NCBI GenBank assembly: GCA_002482685.1 | Contig: DLGL01000103.1 | Location: 2,397-12,867 of the forward strand | Direction of reading: 5' to 3' | Source: Bacteriovoracaceae bacterium UBA7695 | GTDB lineage: Bacteria; Bdellovibrionota; Bacteriovoracia; Bacteriovoracales; Bacteriovoracaceae | DNA length: 10,471 nt | Part shown: positions 1 to 6,244 of the stretch, one piece after another | How positions within the stretch are numbered: position 1 is the first letter of the stretch | Layout: every line of letters begins with the position of its first letter | Translations under genes and position numbers: made by a program | Notes under the pieces: model-generated | Databases searched by the model: none | Told to the model about the DNA's origin: nothing | What the model saw: the letters and a program-made list of their open reading frames with translations, nothing else

Positions 1-162
1 ATTATAAAACTCCATTCCCTTTTCAGTTACCGCCACCAAAACAAAGTTTCCTTTTGTTTGTGAGCAGTCCTTGATCCGCGCCTCAATATTTCCCTCGAGC
101 CCACAGGGCTTAGCGAAGACACTTGAGATCATCAAGAAGGACAATATAAAAAATAGTTTCAT
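1..162 (-). CDS. Small secreted protein, 3' end outside the window
   Basis: This open frame of 54 codons starts at an ATG at 160-162 and runs off the left edge without a stop. The protein begins with Lys and then a hydrophobic run ending in Ser-Ser-Val-Phe-Ala-Lys, a typical Sec signal peptide cleaved after about residue 17. The mature part starts with KPCGLEGNIEARIKDC and has Cys at residues 20 and 33, so it is probably periplasmic or exported. The tail (FVLVAVTEKGMEFYN) is loosely reminiscent of the start of DUF1566/Lcl-type secreted proteins, but too little is visible to assign a family. No clear Shine-Dalgarno sequence precedes the ATG; a GATAAA lies five bases upstream and TTAAGG 17 bases before that, so a leaderless start is conceivable but weakly supported. 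The reading frame and signal peptide are sure; the function is unknown. Confidence 0.72.
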   Translation of the reverse strand, partial: MKLFFILSFLMISSVFAKPCGLEGNIEARIKDCSQTKGNFVLVAVTEKGMEFYN

Positions 163-218
163 ATCATTTTATCGTCAGCGACTGTATAAACCTTAATATC
201 CGACTAAGGCAGTTTGAA

Positions 219-965
219 CTAGACGTGATAGCGGTCCTGAGGAGGCTTAGGAAGCTCCAGGATAAGATTATTTTGATTGATTGTTAAATGCCCATGGTTG
301 CTTTCAAGGATGTCACTACACTGCTTGTGACTTATTTTATCTCCTACTTCACCGCTGGCATCCATAAAATAAATATTAAGTCTTCCCTGCTCTTCAACCG
401 CTACTAATTGAATCCACTTATCCTGAATATTGAGAAGTCTCTCAATGGACTGGTTTAAAAGGTTAATGATAAGTAGCTCCAACTGACTTTTTCGACCTTT
501 AATAACCTTATGTTCAAGTCCTTTGAGTTTCATCACAATGCCGTGGTTTCTGAGTCTTTGCTGAGTCAGTTTAAAAACGTCTTCCATCAGAACTGGAAGT
601 TCAATGAATTCCTCTGATTCTGTTTTATCCGGATAGATCACTTGTCTGAGACCCACAACACTGGCCGCAATTCTCTCAGAAGTGGTATAGATTTTTTTTA
701 GCATTTCATCTTTTGAAGGGTCATCATTTTTTTTTATCATTAAACTTGCGCGTCCCATGAGTACGGTTAGGGCATTATTGATTTCATGGGTAACACCCGC
801 GGCCAGTAGGCGTAGCTCATTGAACTCCACTTCTTTTATCTTTATAGCTTCATCTTTTTTAGTAATTTCGTTTTTCATGACCTTGCGTTGCCTGAGTCCT
901 GCTATAAAAAACGATATTGCAAGAGCAAGTACGCTGTAGGAGATAACATTTAAAGTGTATTCCAT
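219..965 (-). CDS. Membrane-anchored histidine-kinase-like protein with degenerate ATPase domain
   Basis: This 248-residue protein has one N-terminal membrane segment (about 7-25), a short charged helical linker, a HisKA dimerisation/phosphoacceptor helix with an intact H-box (AAGVTHEINNALTVLMG, His60), and a C-terminal HATPase-like region (about 120-240). In the family the ATPase half binds ATP through N, G1 and G2 boxes. Here the N-box reads INLLNQSIERL, with Gln172 where the Mg-coordinating Asn is expected. G1 is reduced to DASGEV (Asp202), and the lid and G2 glycines are essentially missing before the final strands (HGHLTI, LILELP). I infer a phosphotransfer or pseudokinase-like role rather than a normal autokinase. 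It has no sensor domain beyond the membrane anchor. It starts one base after the glutathione S-transferase stop, with AGGA (973-976) seven bases before the ATG, so the two are very likely cotranscribed and translationally coupled. Confidence 0.85.
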   Translation of the reverse strand: MEYTLNVISYSVLALAISFFIAGLRQRKVMKNEITKKDEAIKIKEVEFNELRLLAAGVTHEINNALTVLMGRASLMIKKNDDPSKDEMLKKIYTTSERIAASVVGLRQVIYPDKTESEEFIELPVLMEDVFKLTQQRLRNHGIVMKLKGLEHKVIKGRKSQLELLIINLLNQSIERLLNIQDKWIQLVAVEEQGRLNIYFMDASGEVGDKISHKQCSDILESNHGHLTINQNNLILELPKPPQDRYHV

Positions 966-966
966 A

Positions 967-1632
967 TTACAGTCCTAAGGCAGAGCTACCCGGTAGTGAT
1001 TGATTATTATAAATTGGAGATGAAGCATCAAATGAATCCTGAATGTCAGCTTCGGACTCAAATTCTATAATTTGTTTAATCAGAGAATTGTCTTCCAGGT
1101 TTTTTTTATAATTACTAATTGACTGAAATTTTTTGAGATCAACCTTGATGTGGGCCAGGATTCTAAGGATCGCCAGGGCGTACATGTCGGCAACCGTATA
1201 ATCATTCTCCATTATAAAGGCCCGCTCTTTAAGATGGTCATCCAAAAACTCAAGACGGTTATCAATTTTTCCCAGAACCTCCTCAAGAAACTCAGGCTTT
1301 AACTGGTCCCGATTAAACAGAGGGGCGGCCCCTTTATGAAGCTCTGTGCTTATGAAAGTCAGCCACTCAATGCATTTAGTTCTTCTGATAGGGTCACTGG
1401 GAAAAAAAGCCGAATCATGGTCAAGACTCAGGTACTGAAGAATACTGGTGGCCTCAGTTAAAAGTGTTCCATCATCCAGGATTAGCGCAGGAACATAACC
1501 TTTTGGGTTATACTGCTCCAGTACGGTCTTATCTTTAAGATCAACTTTAATGGGTTGATAGTTAACTTTCATCTCTTCAAGAAGAATATGAACCGACAGA
1601 GAACATGCGCCTTGGGCATAGATGAGTTTCAT
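967..1632 (-). CDS. Beta-class glutathione S-transferase (GstA-like)
   Basis: Glutathione S-transferases conjugate or otherwise use glutathione to detoxify electrophiles and peroxides in the cytoplasm. The 221-residue protein opens with MKLIYAQGACSLSVH, matching the bacterial beta class, in which Cys10 (present) contacts glutathione. The thioredoxin-like N-terminal domain continues with NPKGYVPAL (the cis-Pro loop) and LLTEATSILQYL (the Glu-Ala/Ser-Thr glutathione gamma-glutamyl site). An all-helical C-terminal domain follows, with the usual YTVADMYALAIL N-capping helix. The length is slightly above the 201-210 typical of GstA because of a tail after about residue 195 (SEADIQDSFDASS...). A GAGGTG Shine-Dalgarno precedes the ATG by four bases. 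It is the first gene of a pair with the kinase-like gene and diverges from yaeQ. The family is sure; the substrate is unknown. Confidence 0.93.
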   Translation of the reverse strand: MKLIYAQGACSLSVHILLEEMKVNYQPIKVDLKDKTVLEQYNPKGYVPALILDDGTLLTEATSILQYLSLDHDSAFFPSDPIRRTKCIEWLTFISTELHKGAAPLFNRDQLKPEFLEEVLGKIDNRLEFLDDHLKERAFIMENDYTVADMYALAILRILAHIKVDLKKFQSISNYKKNLEDNSLIKQIIEFESEADIQDSFDASSPIYNNQSLPGSSALGL

Positions 1633-1687
1633 GGGGCACCTCGCTTGAGAGTATTTTCTCCTAATAAAGGCTGCGCTTCACCCTAAT

Positions 1688-1704
1688 TTATTCCTAAGGA
1701 ATAA
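1688..1704. promoter_or_regulatory. 17-bp perfect palindrome between GST and yaeQ
   Basis: TTATTCCT-A-AGGAATAA has two perfect 8-base arms around one central base. It sits in the 110-base divergent region between the GST gene and yaeQ, with its right edge three bases before the proposed yaeQ -35 box (centre about -47 relative to the predicted start). It is suited to binding a dimeric regulator of either or both genes. It is not followed by a T-run in either direction, so it is not a terminator. The regulator is unknown. Confidence 0.55.
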
Positions 1705-1707
1705 GCG

Positions 1708-1736
1708 TTGTTGTCAGGAACATAAATGCTTATAAT
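1708..1736 (+). promoter_or_regulatory. Sigma70-type promoter of yaeQ, predicted leaderless transcript
   Basis: A perfect -10 box TATAAT lies at 1731-1736, with TTGTTG at 1708-1713 giving a 17-base spacer (TTGTCA at 1711-1716 would give only 14). The start point expected seven bases after the -10 box is 1743, which is the A of the yaeQ ATG. No Shine-Dalgarno sequence is visible. The sequence therefore predicts a leaderless mRNA. Confidence 0.7.
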
Positions 1737-1742
1737 CCTGAG

Positions 1743-2288
1743 ATGGCCAACTTCACATTATTCAGATTTAACATTGAGCTCTCCCATATTGGGCGATCTC
1801 TATATCAGACTTTAGATTTTCGGGTGGCACAGCATCCCTCTGAATCCATGCCTTATCTTCTCACCCGCCTCCTCGCCTACGTCCTGAATTTTGAAGATGA
1901 ACTAACTTTTGCGCCTACCGGTCTTCATGATCCGGATGCGGCAGCTATCCATTTACCAGGAAAAAATGGTGGTTTTAAAACGCTGATTGAAATTGGAAGC
2001 CCTGGAACCCGCAAACTGCACAAAGCAACTAAGCAGGCAGAGGAAGTAAAGATCTATACTTACAAAAATCCGCAAGCATTAGCCGAAGAAATAAAAAACG
2101 AAAAAGTTCACAGAGCATCTGAGATTGAACTCTATTCGCTTACGCCTGAGTTTCTTTCCGAGCTTGCACCACTACTCAAACGAGATAACAAATGGGCGAT
2201 TCTGGTCAACGATGGAATAATTTCAATTCAGGCCGGTGAGGTATCAATTTCTAGTGAAGTTTCTCTACATCCGATTAGCTCACTTTAA
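1743..2288 (+). CDS. yaeQ: YaeQ family protein (PD-(D/E)XK nuclease fold)
   Basis: The 181-residue length and sequence match the YaeQ family throughout. There is an N-terminal beta strand and helix with RVAQHPSESMPYLLTRLLAYVL (residues 27-48, like the HPSET...RLLAW motif of the E. coli protein), then IEIGSPGTRKLHKA (82-95, equivalent to IELGLPDERRIKKA), QAEEVKIYTY, and a C-terminal NDGIISIQAGEVSI strand pair. YaeQ proteins adopt a PD-(D/E)XK nuclease-like fold, and Glu83 with Lys91 falls in the region equivalent to the catalytic core. The biological role is poorly known: it has been linked to suppression of RfaH loss in enterobacteria, and nuclease activity is an inference from fold. The ATG directly follows a TATAAT box, so translation probably begins on a leaderless message. 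The 3' end overlaps the convergent hydrolase gene by 14 bases, so antisense interference is possible. Confidence 0.93.
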   Translation: MANFTLFRFNIELSHIGRSLYQTLDFRVAQHPSESMPYLLTRLLAYVLNFEDELTFAPTGLHDPDAAAIHLPGKNGGFKTLIEIGSPGTRKLHKATKQAEEVKIYTYKNPQALAEEIKNEKVHRASEIELYSLTPEFLSELAPLLKRDNKWAILVNDGIISIQAGEVSISSEVSLHPISSL

Positions 2289-2856
2289 GCTCTAGGGAAA
2301 ATTCGCCCAAGCTTCTGAGGTCCTGAGTAAGCTCCGGAAACGGCCTGCGCTTAAAAAAGTGCCCTTGGTCCTGATAAGTTTTGAGGATCGCTTTAAGCTT
2401 GTCTTGATAAATGAGTGCATGACTATAGGGAACTTCAACATCATCTAAGCTGTGATATAAAACGATATTCCTGATGTTAAGTATTTTGGAAAAATCAGCA
2501 GGCACCTCAAAACCTTTCATCATACTTTGGTAGGGAGTGGCGACTAAAAAAAGTCCCACTACTCTGAGTGCAATCTCTTCTTCCGCCAGGAACTTCATCA
2601 AAAAGCAGCCCCCTAGAGAATGGCCCACTAAGATGACTTCGCCTTCAATTCTGGCGAAGTACTTATCCATGAGAATTTTCCATTCATGGTAAGAAGGTTT
2701 TGTGAGTGAGGGCATTTGAGGGGATAACACTTTAAAAGAGCTGCCAAGAGCTTCTGGAAGCACAGACTGCCAGTCACCTGAGCCATCTTCCAATGAGCGG
2801 TAGTGCTTGGGACCTGCACCGTGGACCATAATAACGTTAGTTTTTTGTTTTCTCAC
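2275..2856 (-). CDS. Small alpha/beta serine hydrolase (RBBP9/YdeN type)
   Basis: This 193-residue single-domain protein has the order of an RBBP9/YdeN-like alpha/beta hydrolase: VIMVHGAG (oxyanion strand, 8-15), a GHSLGG nucleophile elbow with Ser80, SLDDVEVPYSHA with the acid at Asp138/139, and DQGHFF with catalytic His166. There is no signal peptide, so it is cytoplasmic. The family hydrolyses small esters, but natural substrates are mostly unknown. The start is GTG at 2854-2856. The ATG at 2861-2863 is out of frame, an in-frame TAA lies three codons upstream, and a start at the next Met (residue 10) would cut strand one. It is the last gene of the minus-strand metallopeptidase unit, 60 bases after the 79-residue ORF, and overlaps yaeQ tail-to-tail. 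Confidence 0.88.
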   Translation of the reverse strand: MRKQKTNVIMVHGAGPKHYRSLEDGSGDWQSVLPEALGSSFKVLSPQMPSLTKPSYHEWKILMDKYFARIEGEVILVGHSLGGCFLMKFLAEEEIALRVVGLFLVATPYQSMMKGFEVPADFSKILNIRNIVLYHSLDDVEVPYSHALIYQDKLKAILKTYQDQGHFFKRRPFPELTQDLRSLGEFSLELKVS

Positions 2857-2916
2857 CTTCCATGATTATCTCTTTTAGAAAAATTCTTCTCAAGAGGGGT
2901 GAAATGTTCCTTAAAC

Positions 2917-3156
2917 TTAAGCCTTGGCGGGGTTCAGAACATAAATTTTGGTGTTTTTATCGGTGTGAGTAGTTAAAAAAATGAAATCCTCACTTATAAG
3001 ATCAGGATGGGTCAGTCTTTCTGATTTTACTCCTAAGATGATGGCCTCGGCTTCAGACTGGGAGGAGCAAAATACCAGGTATTTTCTCTCCGGTACTACG
3101 GGCACCGGAAAGAGATAGATTCTGCGCTCAATAGTTGTGAGTCTTAATTCCCGCAT
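2917..3156 (-). CDS. Unrecognised 79-residue protein, overlapping the M14 gene
   Basis: I do not recognise this protein. It is 79 residues with a basic N-terminus (MRELRLTTIERRIY), alternating strand-like stretches (KYLVFCSS, DFIFLTTHT, TKIYVLNP) and one likely helix (SEAEAIILGVK), so a small alpha/beta cytoplasmic protein is plausible. It has no signal peptide or membrane segment. Its ATG (3154-3156) lies inside the last codons of the upstream M14 carboxypeptidase (13-base overlap) in another frame, and no good Shine-Dalgarno precedes it (TTTTTT directly before the ATG). Expression probably depends on re-initiation after that gene. Conservation of position and lack of stops support a real gene; a later start at an internal GTG cannot be excluded. 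Confidence 0.6.
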   Translation of the reverse strand: MRELRLTTIERRIYLFPVPVVPERKYLVFCSSQSEAEAIILGVKSERLTHPDLISEDFIFLTTHTDKNTKIYVLNPAKA

Positions 3157-4025
3157 AAAAAATCAAGCCCACCCTTTATGGCCGCAACCTGGGCTTCTGT
3201 GCATATGGCATCAGTGGCCCTTGGACTATCGGGATACACTTCAGTAGTCGTCACATAACGGGCGTCTGTCACTCCACCACAAAGGAAAAGCTTCTTTTTA
3301 TCGTAATAAATGATCCCTTCATCTTCTATCGGCACACCAATAATCTTCCCTGCTTCATCTGGCTGGGCAATATGAGTAACCTTTCTCACCGAATCGATGA
3401 TAGCTTTTTGAAACTGCTTTTCTGGTTTCGCTGTATCACCCACAACATAAAAGCCATCAGGAATTTCTGAGAACTCCTGAGGTTTAGCATCCCGGGCCTC
3501 AAGAGCAGGTCTAAATACTGTGTTGTCGGTATCAGTGGTTTCATGCAAATCAAAGTGAGCAATGATCTCTCCTTCAATAGAGTGATAGGAACTAAGAAAA
3601 AGGTTACATTCTTCTGCCGGGCCACCAGCATAAAAAGATCTGTTGGGATCAATTGCAAGAGGGTTCCACCGGTTTATCGTTTCATACCCCCATGGACTTA
3701 TACAAGGAAAGCAGACAATGTTAAATGTATGGGCGTATTTTTCTGCATGAGCTTCCATAAACTGAATGGCCCCGTGAACTCCACTCGTCTCATAGCCATG
3801 AACTCCCCCAGTCACGAGGACAGTTTTTCTTAGTTTATCGAAATTTTTTGTTTTTATAACATAAAGTGGATATTTCTCTGAATCGTAACTCAGGTTTCCA
3901 TACGAAGTGACATCAAATGATGACTTCAATTTTTCAATTTTTGATACAACATCTTTTTGGTAAGAGCGCTTAAGAGTCTGCTCTCTAAACCAGTTGTCTT
4001 TTTCTAATTTGCCCCAAGGTATCAT
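3144..4025 (-). CDS. M14-family zinc carboxypeptidase
   Basis: This 293-residue protein carries the M14 metallocarboxypeptidase signature. GGVHGYE gives zinc ligands His76 and Glu79 (HxxE), NPLAIDPNRSF supplies the Asn-Arg pair (128-129) that binds the substrate carboxylate, FDLHETTD gives the third zinc ligand His161, and TTTEVYPD places the catalytic general-base Glu at 262. All key residues are present, so it should be an active exopeptidase or a related amidase/deacylase. There is no signal peptide (MIPWGKLEKDNWF), suggesting a cytoplasmic enzyme, perhaps trimming peptides taken up from outside. It starts one base after the DUF2817 stop, with AAGGA about six bases before the ATG, and overlaps the 79-residue ORF by 13 bases. 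The substrate is not deducible. Confidence 0.9.
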   Translation of the reverse strand: MIPWGKLEKDNWFREQTLKRSYQKDVVSKIEKLKSSFDVTSYGNLSYDSEKYPLYVIKTKNFDKLRKTVLVTGGVHGYETSGVHGAIQFMEAHAEKYAHTFNIVCFPCISPWGYETINRWNPLAIDPNRSFYAGGPAEECNLFLSSYHSIEGEIIAHFDLHETTDTDNTVFRPALEARDAKPQEFSEIPDGFYVVGDTAKPEKQFQKAIIDSVRKVTHIAQPDEAGKIIGVPIEDEGIIYYDKKKLFLCGGVTDARYVTTTEVYPDSPRATDAICTEAQVAAIKGGLDFLCGN

Positions 4026-4026
4026 G

Positions 4027-5076
4027 TTACATCCTTCGTAATAAAATAGTCATCTGCTCCTGAAATTGTTTCAGGGCACCTTCCCGCCATTCAGATGAAC
4101 TGGGATAAAACATCTCAACAAATAGATCTCTTCGGTGATTCTCATGAACCATACGATAGAGCGAATCAAGAGATCCTAAAGTTTTGTGACTGTCGATAGT
4201 CCCAAACTCAAAACACACACCCGCGTATTTTGTTTTTTTGTGAAGGATTTTTGCCAGATATACAGTAAAACCACCACTGACTTCATAAAAGTCTTTCTCC
4301 TGGCCGTAGTCAACATCCAGACCCTTAAAAACTTCATTCATGTAGTCCTGGTCGATGAAAGGGGATCTATCACCAAATAAGTGGAGTTTTCCTCTTTGAC
4401 CATATCCTGTATGAAGATCGATTAAATGAACAGCTTCATAGCCTTCACCTAATCTCAAAACTTCTTTTTTAATCAGTGCAACCTGAGGCTCAAATCCCTT
4501 GCCTCCAAAAAAAATACCATCTGGGAAATGGTACTGACCTTTTACAATGGCCCTTCTTAAAGCTTCTTTGCCAAACTTTTTAATTGAGAACAAGGCCGAG
4601 AGATAAAATGAGGCACGGGACTTTTTGTTTCTTGCCATAAGCAACTCTCTGACACTGGTGTACCCAGGATTCTCATTTTTAAACAAATCATCAGAGACAT
4701 CAAAGTTACGATTTAAATCGACGTTATTCTCAGTCACTCTTCTTTTTGTTTTAAATCCGAAAGGATTTATCCCATGAATGATAAGTAATCCGAGGTTCTC
4801 ATCTTTCAAATTCCAAAAATCCTGATCCATAAAAGATCTTTGAAGAGCACTTCCCACGAAGCCTTCAATACCATGAATCCCGGAAGTGAGAATAAGCAGA
4901 CGTTTTTTTGTGCCAGACATAGGCGGCAAGTACAAAATATCCAGCTTTAAATCCGTCTGAGTCGGACTTGGTATCTCATGAGAACAAAGCTCCCCAGGAA
5001 ATTTTTCTAAAAGCTTTTGGGCCAGGGCCACAAACCCTTCCCGGGAGTCTTCATATGTTTGTTCAAAAAAATTCAT
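4027..5076 (-). CDS. DUF2817 family M14-like metallopeptidase, start moved to 5076
   Basis: With the start at the ATG 5074-5076 the protein is 349 residues. It opens with MNFFEQTYEDSREGFVALA, a usual DUF2817 opening. The longer frame from the ATG at 5113-5115 adds 13 residues that look nothing like the family and would sit inside the promoter. Motifs are SGIHGIEGFVGSA (His68, Glu71 zinc ligands), NPFGFKTKRRVTENNVDLNRNF (Asn122-Arg123 substrate carboxylate site), IDLHTGYG (His222 ligand) and CFEFGT (Glu290, catalytic). The M14 active-site set is thus complete. No signal peptide is seen. The upstream CATAAT/TTGTGC promoter ends six bases before this ATG, indicating a leaderless mRNA. First gene of the four-gene minus-strand unit and divergent from the DUF3015 operon. 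DUF2817 enzymes have no well-defined substrate. Confidence 0.88.
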   Translation of the reverse strand: MNFFEQTYEDSREGFVALAQKLLEKFPGELCSHEIPSPTQTDLKLDILYLPPMSGTKKRLLILTSGIHGIEGFVGSALQRSFMDQDFWNLKDENLGLLIIHGINPFGFKTKRRVTENNVDLNRNFDVSDDLFKNENPGYTSVRELLMARNKKSRASFYLSALFSIKKFGKEALRRAIVKGQYHFPDGIFFGGKGFEPQVALIKKEVLRLGEGYEAVHLIDLHTGYGQRGKLHLFGDRSPFIDQDYMNEVFKGLDVDYGQEKDFYEVSGGFTVYLAKILHKKTKYAGVCFEFGTIDSHKTLGSLDSLYRMVHENHRRDLFVEMFYPSSSEWREGALKQFQEQMTILLRRM

Positions 5077-5082
5077 GAGACA

Positions 5083-5111
5083 ATTATGAGATGATTTGAC
5101 CGGAAGCACAA
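5083..5111 (-). promoter_or_regulatory. Promoter of the metallopeptidase unit, predicted leaderless
   Basis: Reading the minus strand, TTGTGC (5111-5106), a 17-base spacer and CATAAT (5088-5083, five of six consensus bases) are followed by exactly six bases and the ATG at 5076. The expected start point is the A of that ATG. There is no Shine-Dalgarno sequence. The geometry is the same as at yaeQ. Confidence 0.6.
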
Positions 5112-5219
5112 ACATCTTTAGAAGATTGGCGCATCGCCTCTCTCACTTTTCGATTTTCAACTACTTTCCTTATGTTAAAGTTTTAGCTCAAATTTTTTAT
5201 TGTTCATTCTATCTTTTCC

Positions 5220-5226
5220 AAGGAGG
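5220..5226 (+). promoter_or_regulatory. Strong ribosome binding site deciding a TTG start
   Basis: AAGGAGG is a perfect Shine-Dalgarno core, four bases before the TTG at 5231-5233. It selects that TTG over any upstream start, because the open frame upstream has no ATG and no other ribosome binding site. Confidence 0.8.
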
Positions 5227-5230
5227 AAAA

Positions 5231-5773
5231 TTGAAAAAGTTCGCAATTTTAGTTATTGCCCTGGCAATGCCTTTGGCATTCGCGCAACAAAACGCAAGCC
5301 CCAAAAATAAAGGTCTCATCGGAGCAGCTGTTGAGCAAGCTGACCAGGGCTATTTTGGGATGTCTGGCTGTGGTTTAGGTTCTGTTCTTTTTGGGGAATC
5401 AGAGAACCGTGGTGGACAAATTCTTTCATCAACAACAAACGGTCTCTATTCAAACAATACATTTGGTATGTCTTCAGGGACTTCAAACTGTACACCTGAG
5501 AAGATGGCAAAAACGGCCGAACTTAAAAAGAACATGAACATTTTTATTTCTGCGAATAAAGAAGCTCTTGCAAACGATATCGTTAAACAAAATGGCGAAA
5601 CAATTATCGCTTTAGGTGAAATCGTTGGCTGTAAGGATACTAACTATCTTGGTGTAAAACTTCAGTCTCGCTACGATGCAATCTATACCAAGAACAACGC
5701 TAACGCTGTCACTGATAACATGTACAATGTTATCGTTTCTGACAGATACCTCGTTGAAAACTGCCAACTCTAA
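5231..5773 (+). CDS. Secreted DUF3015 protein, first copy (TTG start)
   Basis: From the TTG at 5231 the product is 180 residues. MKKFAILVIALAMPLAFA is a textbook Sec signal peptide (cleavage after Ala18), and the mature part contains GMSGCGLGS (43-51) and TFGMSSGTSNC (77-87), the hallmarks of DUF3015. Four Cys (47, 87, 134, 178) recur at near-identical spacing in the next gene, suggesting two disulfides in the periplasm or at the surface. The region after residue 90 is helical, then ends LVENCQL. It has an extra segment after the signal peptide (QQNASPKNKGLIGAAVEQAD) not found in its neighbour. No function is established for the family. It is the first gene of the envelope operon, with an AAGGAGG ribosome binding site implying high translation. 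An upstream TTG extension (5096) is rejected because it would bury the signal peptide. Confidence 0.88.
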   Translation: MKKFAILVIALAMPLAFAQQNASPKNKGLIGAAVEQADQGYFGMSGCGLGSVLFGESENRGGQILSSTTNGLYSNNTFGMSSGTSNCTPEKMAKTAELKKNMNIFISANKEALANDIVKQNGETIIALGEIVGCKDTNYLGVKLQSRYDAIYTKNNANAVTDNMYNVIVSDRYLVENCQL

Positions 5774-5782
5774 GGATAACAA

Positions 5783-6244
5783 ATGAAATATATCATTGTA
5801 GCTCTCACTCTTCTTATTTCAAATCTCGCTCTTGCTAACAAGCCATACGGTATGGCAGGTTGCGGACTTGGCTCTCTGGTTCACGACAAAAACGGTAACC
5901 AGGTTCTTGCTGCCACTACTAACGGAACTGGAACTCAGACCTTCGGTATTTCTTCAGGTTCTTCAAACTGTGTTACTGCAACTCAACAGACGGCAAAGAT
6001 TAAAAACTTTATCGAAGCAAACTACGAAAGCCTTATTACTGATATGGCCAAAGGTAACGGCGATTCAGTAAATACACTTTCTGCGATGTACGGTTGTGAC
6101 CAGAACCAATTTGCTGATGCAATGAAATCAAACTACACAAAACTCACACCTAAAAACAATGATGCAACTTTCATCATGGTTGGCGTGAACAATGTTATTA
6201 CTGATTCAGAAGCTCTGAATTCAACTTGTAAGAATGTTCTCTAA
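5783..6244 (+). CDS. Secreted DUF3015 protein, second copy
   Basis: This 153-residue paralogue of the preceding gene has a Sec signal peptide (MKYIIVALTLLISNLALA, cleavage after about 18), then GMAGCGLGS (23-31), TFGISSGSSNC (53-63), a helical middle and a C-terminal Cys. Cys 27, 63, 105 and 149 align with the four Cys of the first copy, and the linker after the signal peptide is shorter. It lies nine bases after the first copy; its AAGGA ribosome binding site overlaps that gene's stop codon, pointing to coupled translation. A strong terminator-like hairpin begins ten bases after its stop. The pair is a tandem duplication that has diverged; the role is unknown, probably a small periplasmic or surface partner of the downstream envelope proteins. 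Confidence 0.9.
   Translation: MKYIIVALTLLISNLALANKPYGMAGCGLGSLVHDKNGNQVLAATTNGTGTQTFGISSGSSNCVTATQQTAKIKNFIEANYESLITDMAKGNGDSVNTLSAMYGCDQNQFADAMKSNYTKLTPKNNDATFIMVGVNNVITDSEALNSTCKNVL

Noticed and set aside
188..215. Inverted repeat CCTTA/TAAGG with flanking AAA/TTT after the kinase-like gene
   Set aside because: The stem is only five pairs, the flanks are offset by a bulge, and no T-run follows, so it is not a convincing terminator.
2854..2863. ATG at 2861-2863 as start of the RBBP9-like hydrolase
   Set aside because: It is out of frame with the hydrolase; the GTG at 2854-2856 is the only start that keeps the first strand and follows an in-frame stop.
2857..2916. Possible terminator in the gap between the 79-residue ORF and the hydrolase
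   Set aside because: No stem longer than four pairs precedes the short T-run, so I treat the genes as possibly cotranscribed.
5077..5115. Longer DUF2817 protein starting at the ATG at 5113-5115
   Set aside because: The 13 extra residues are unlike the family, there is no ribosome binding site, and the region carries a good -35/-10 pair for the inner ATG.
5114..5126. Short palindrome ATCTT-TAG-AAGAT in the DUF2817/DUF3015 divergent region
   Set aside because: Arms of five AT-rich bases are expected by chance in a 150-base spacer, and it aligns with no promoter element.
5096..5230. In-frame upstream extension of the first DUF3015 gene from a TTG at 5096
   Set aside because: It would place 45 residues before a textbook signal peptide, has no ribosome binding site, and ignores the AAGGAGG before the TTG at 5231.
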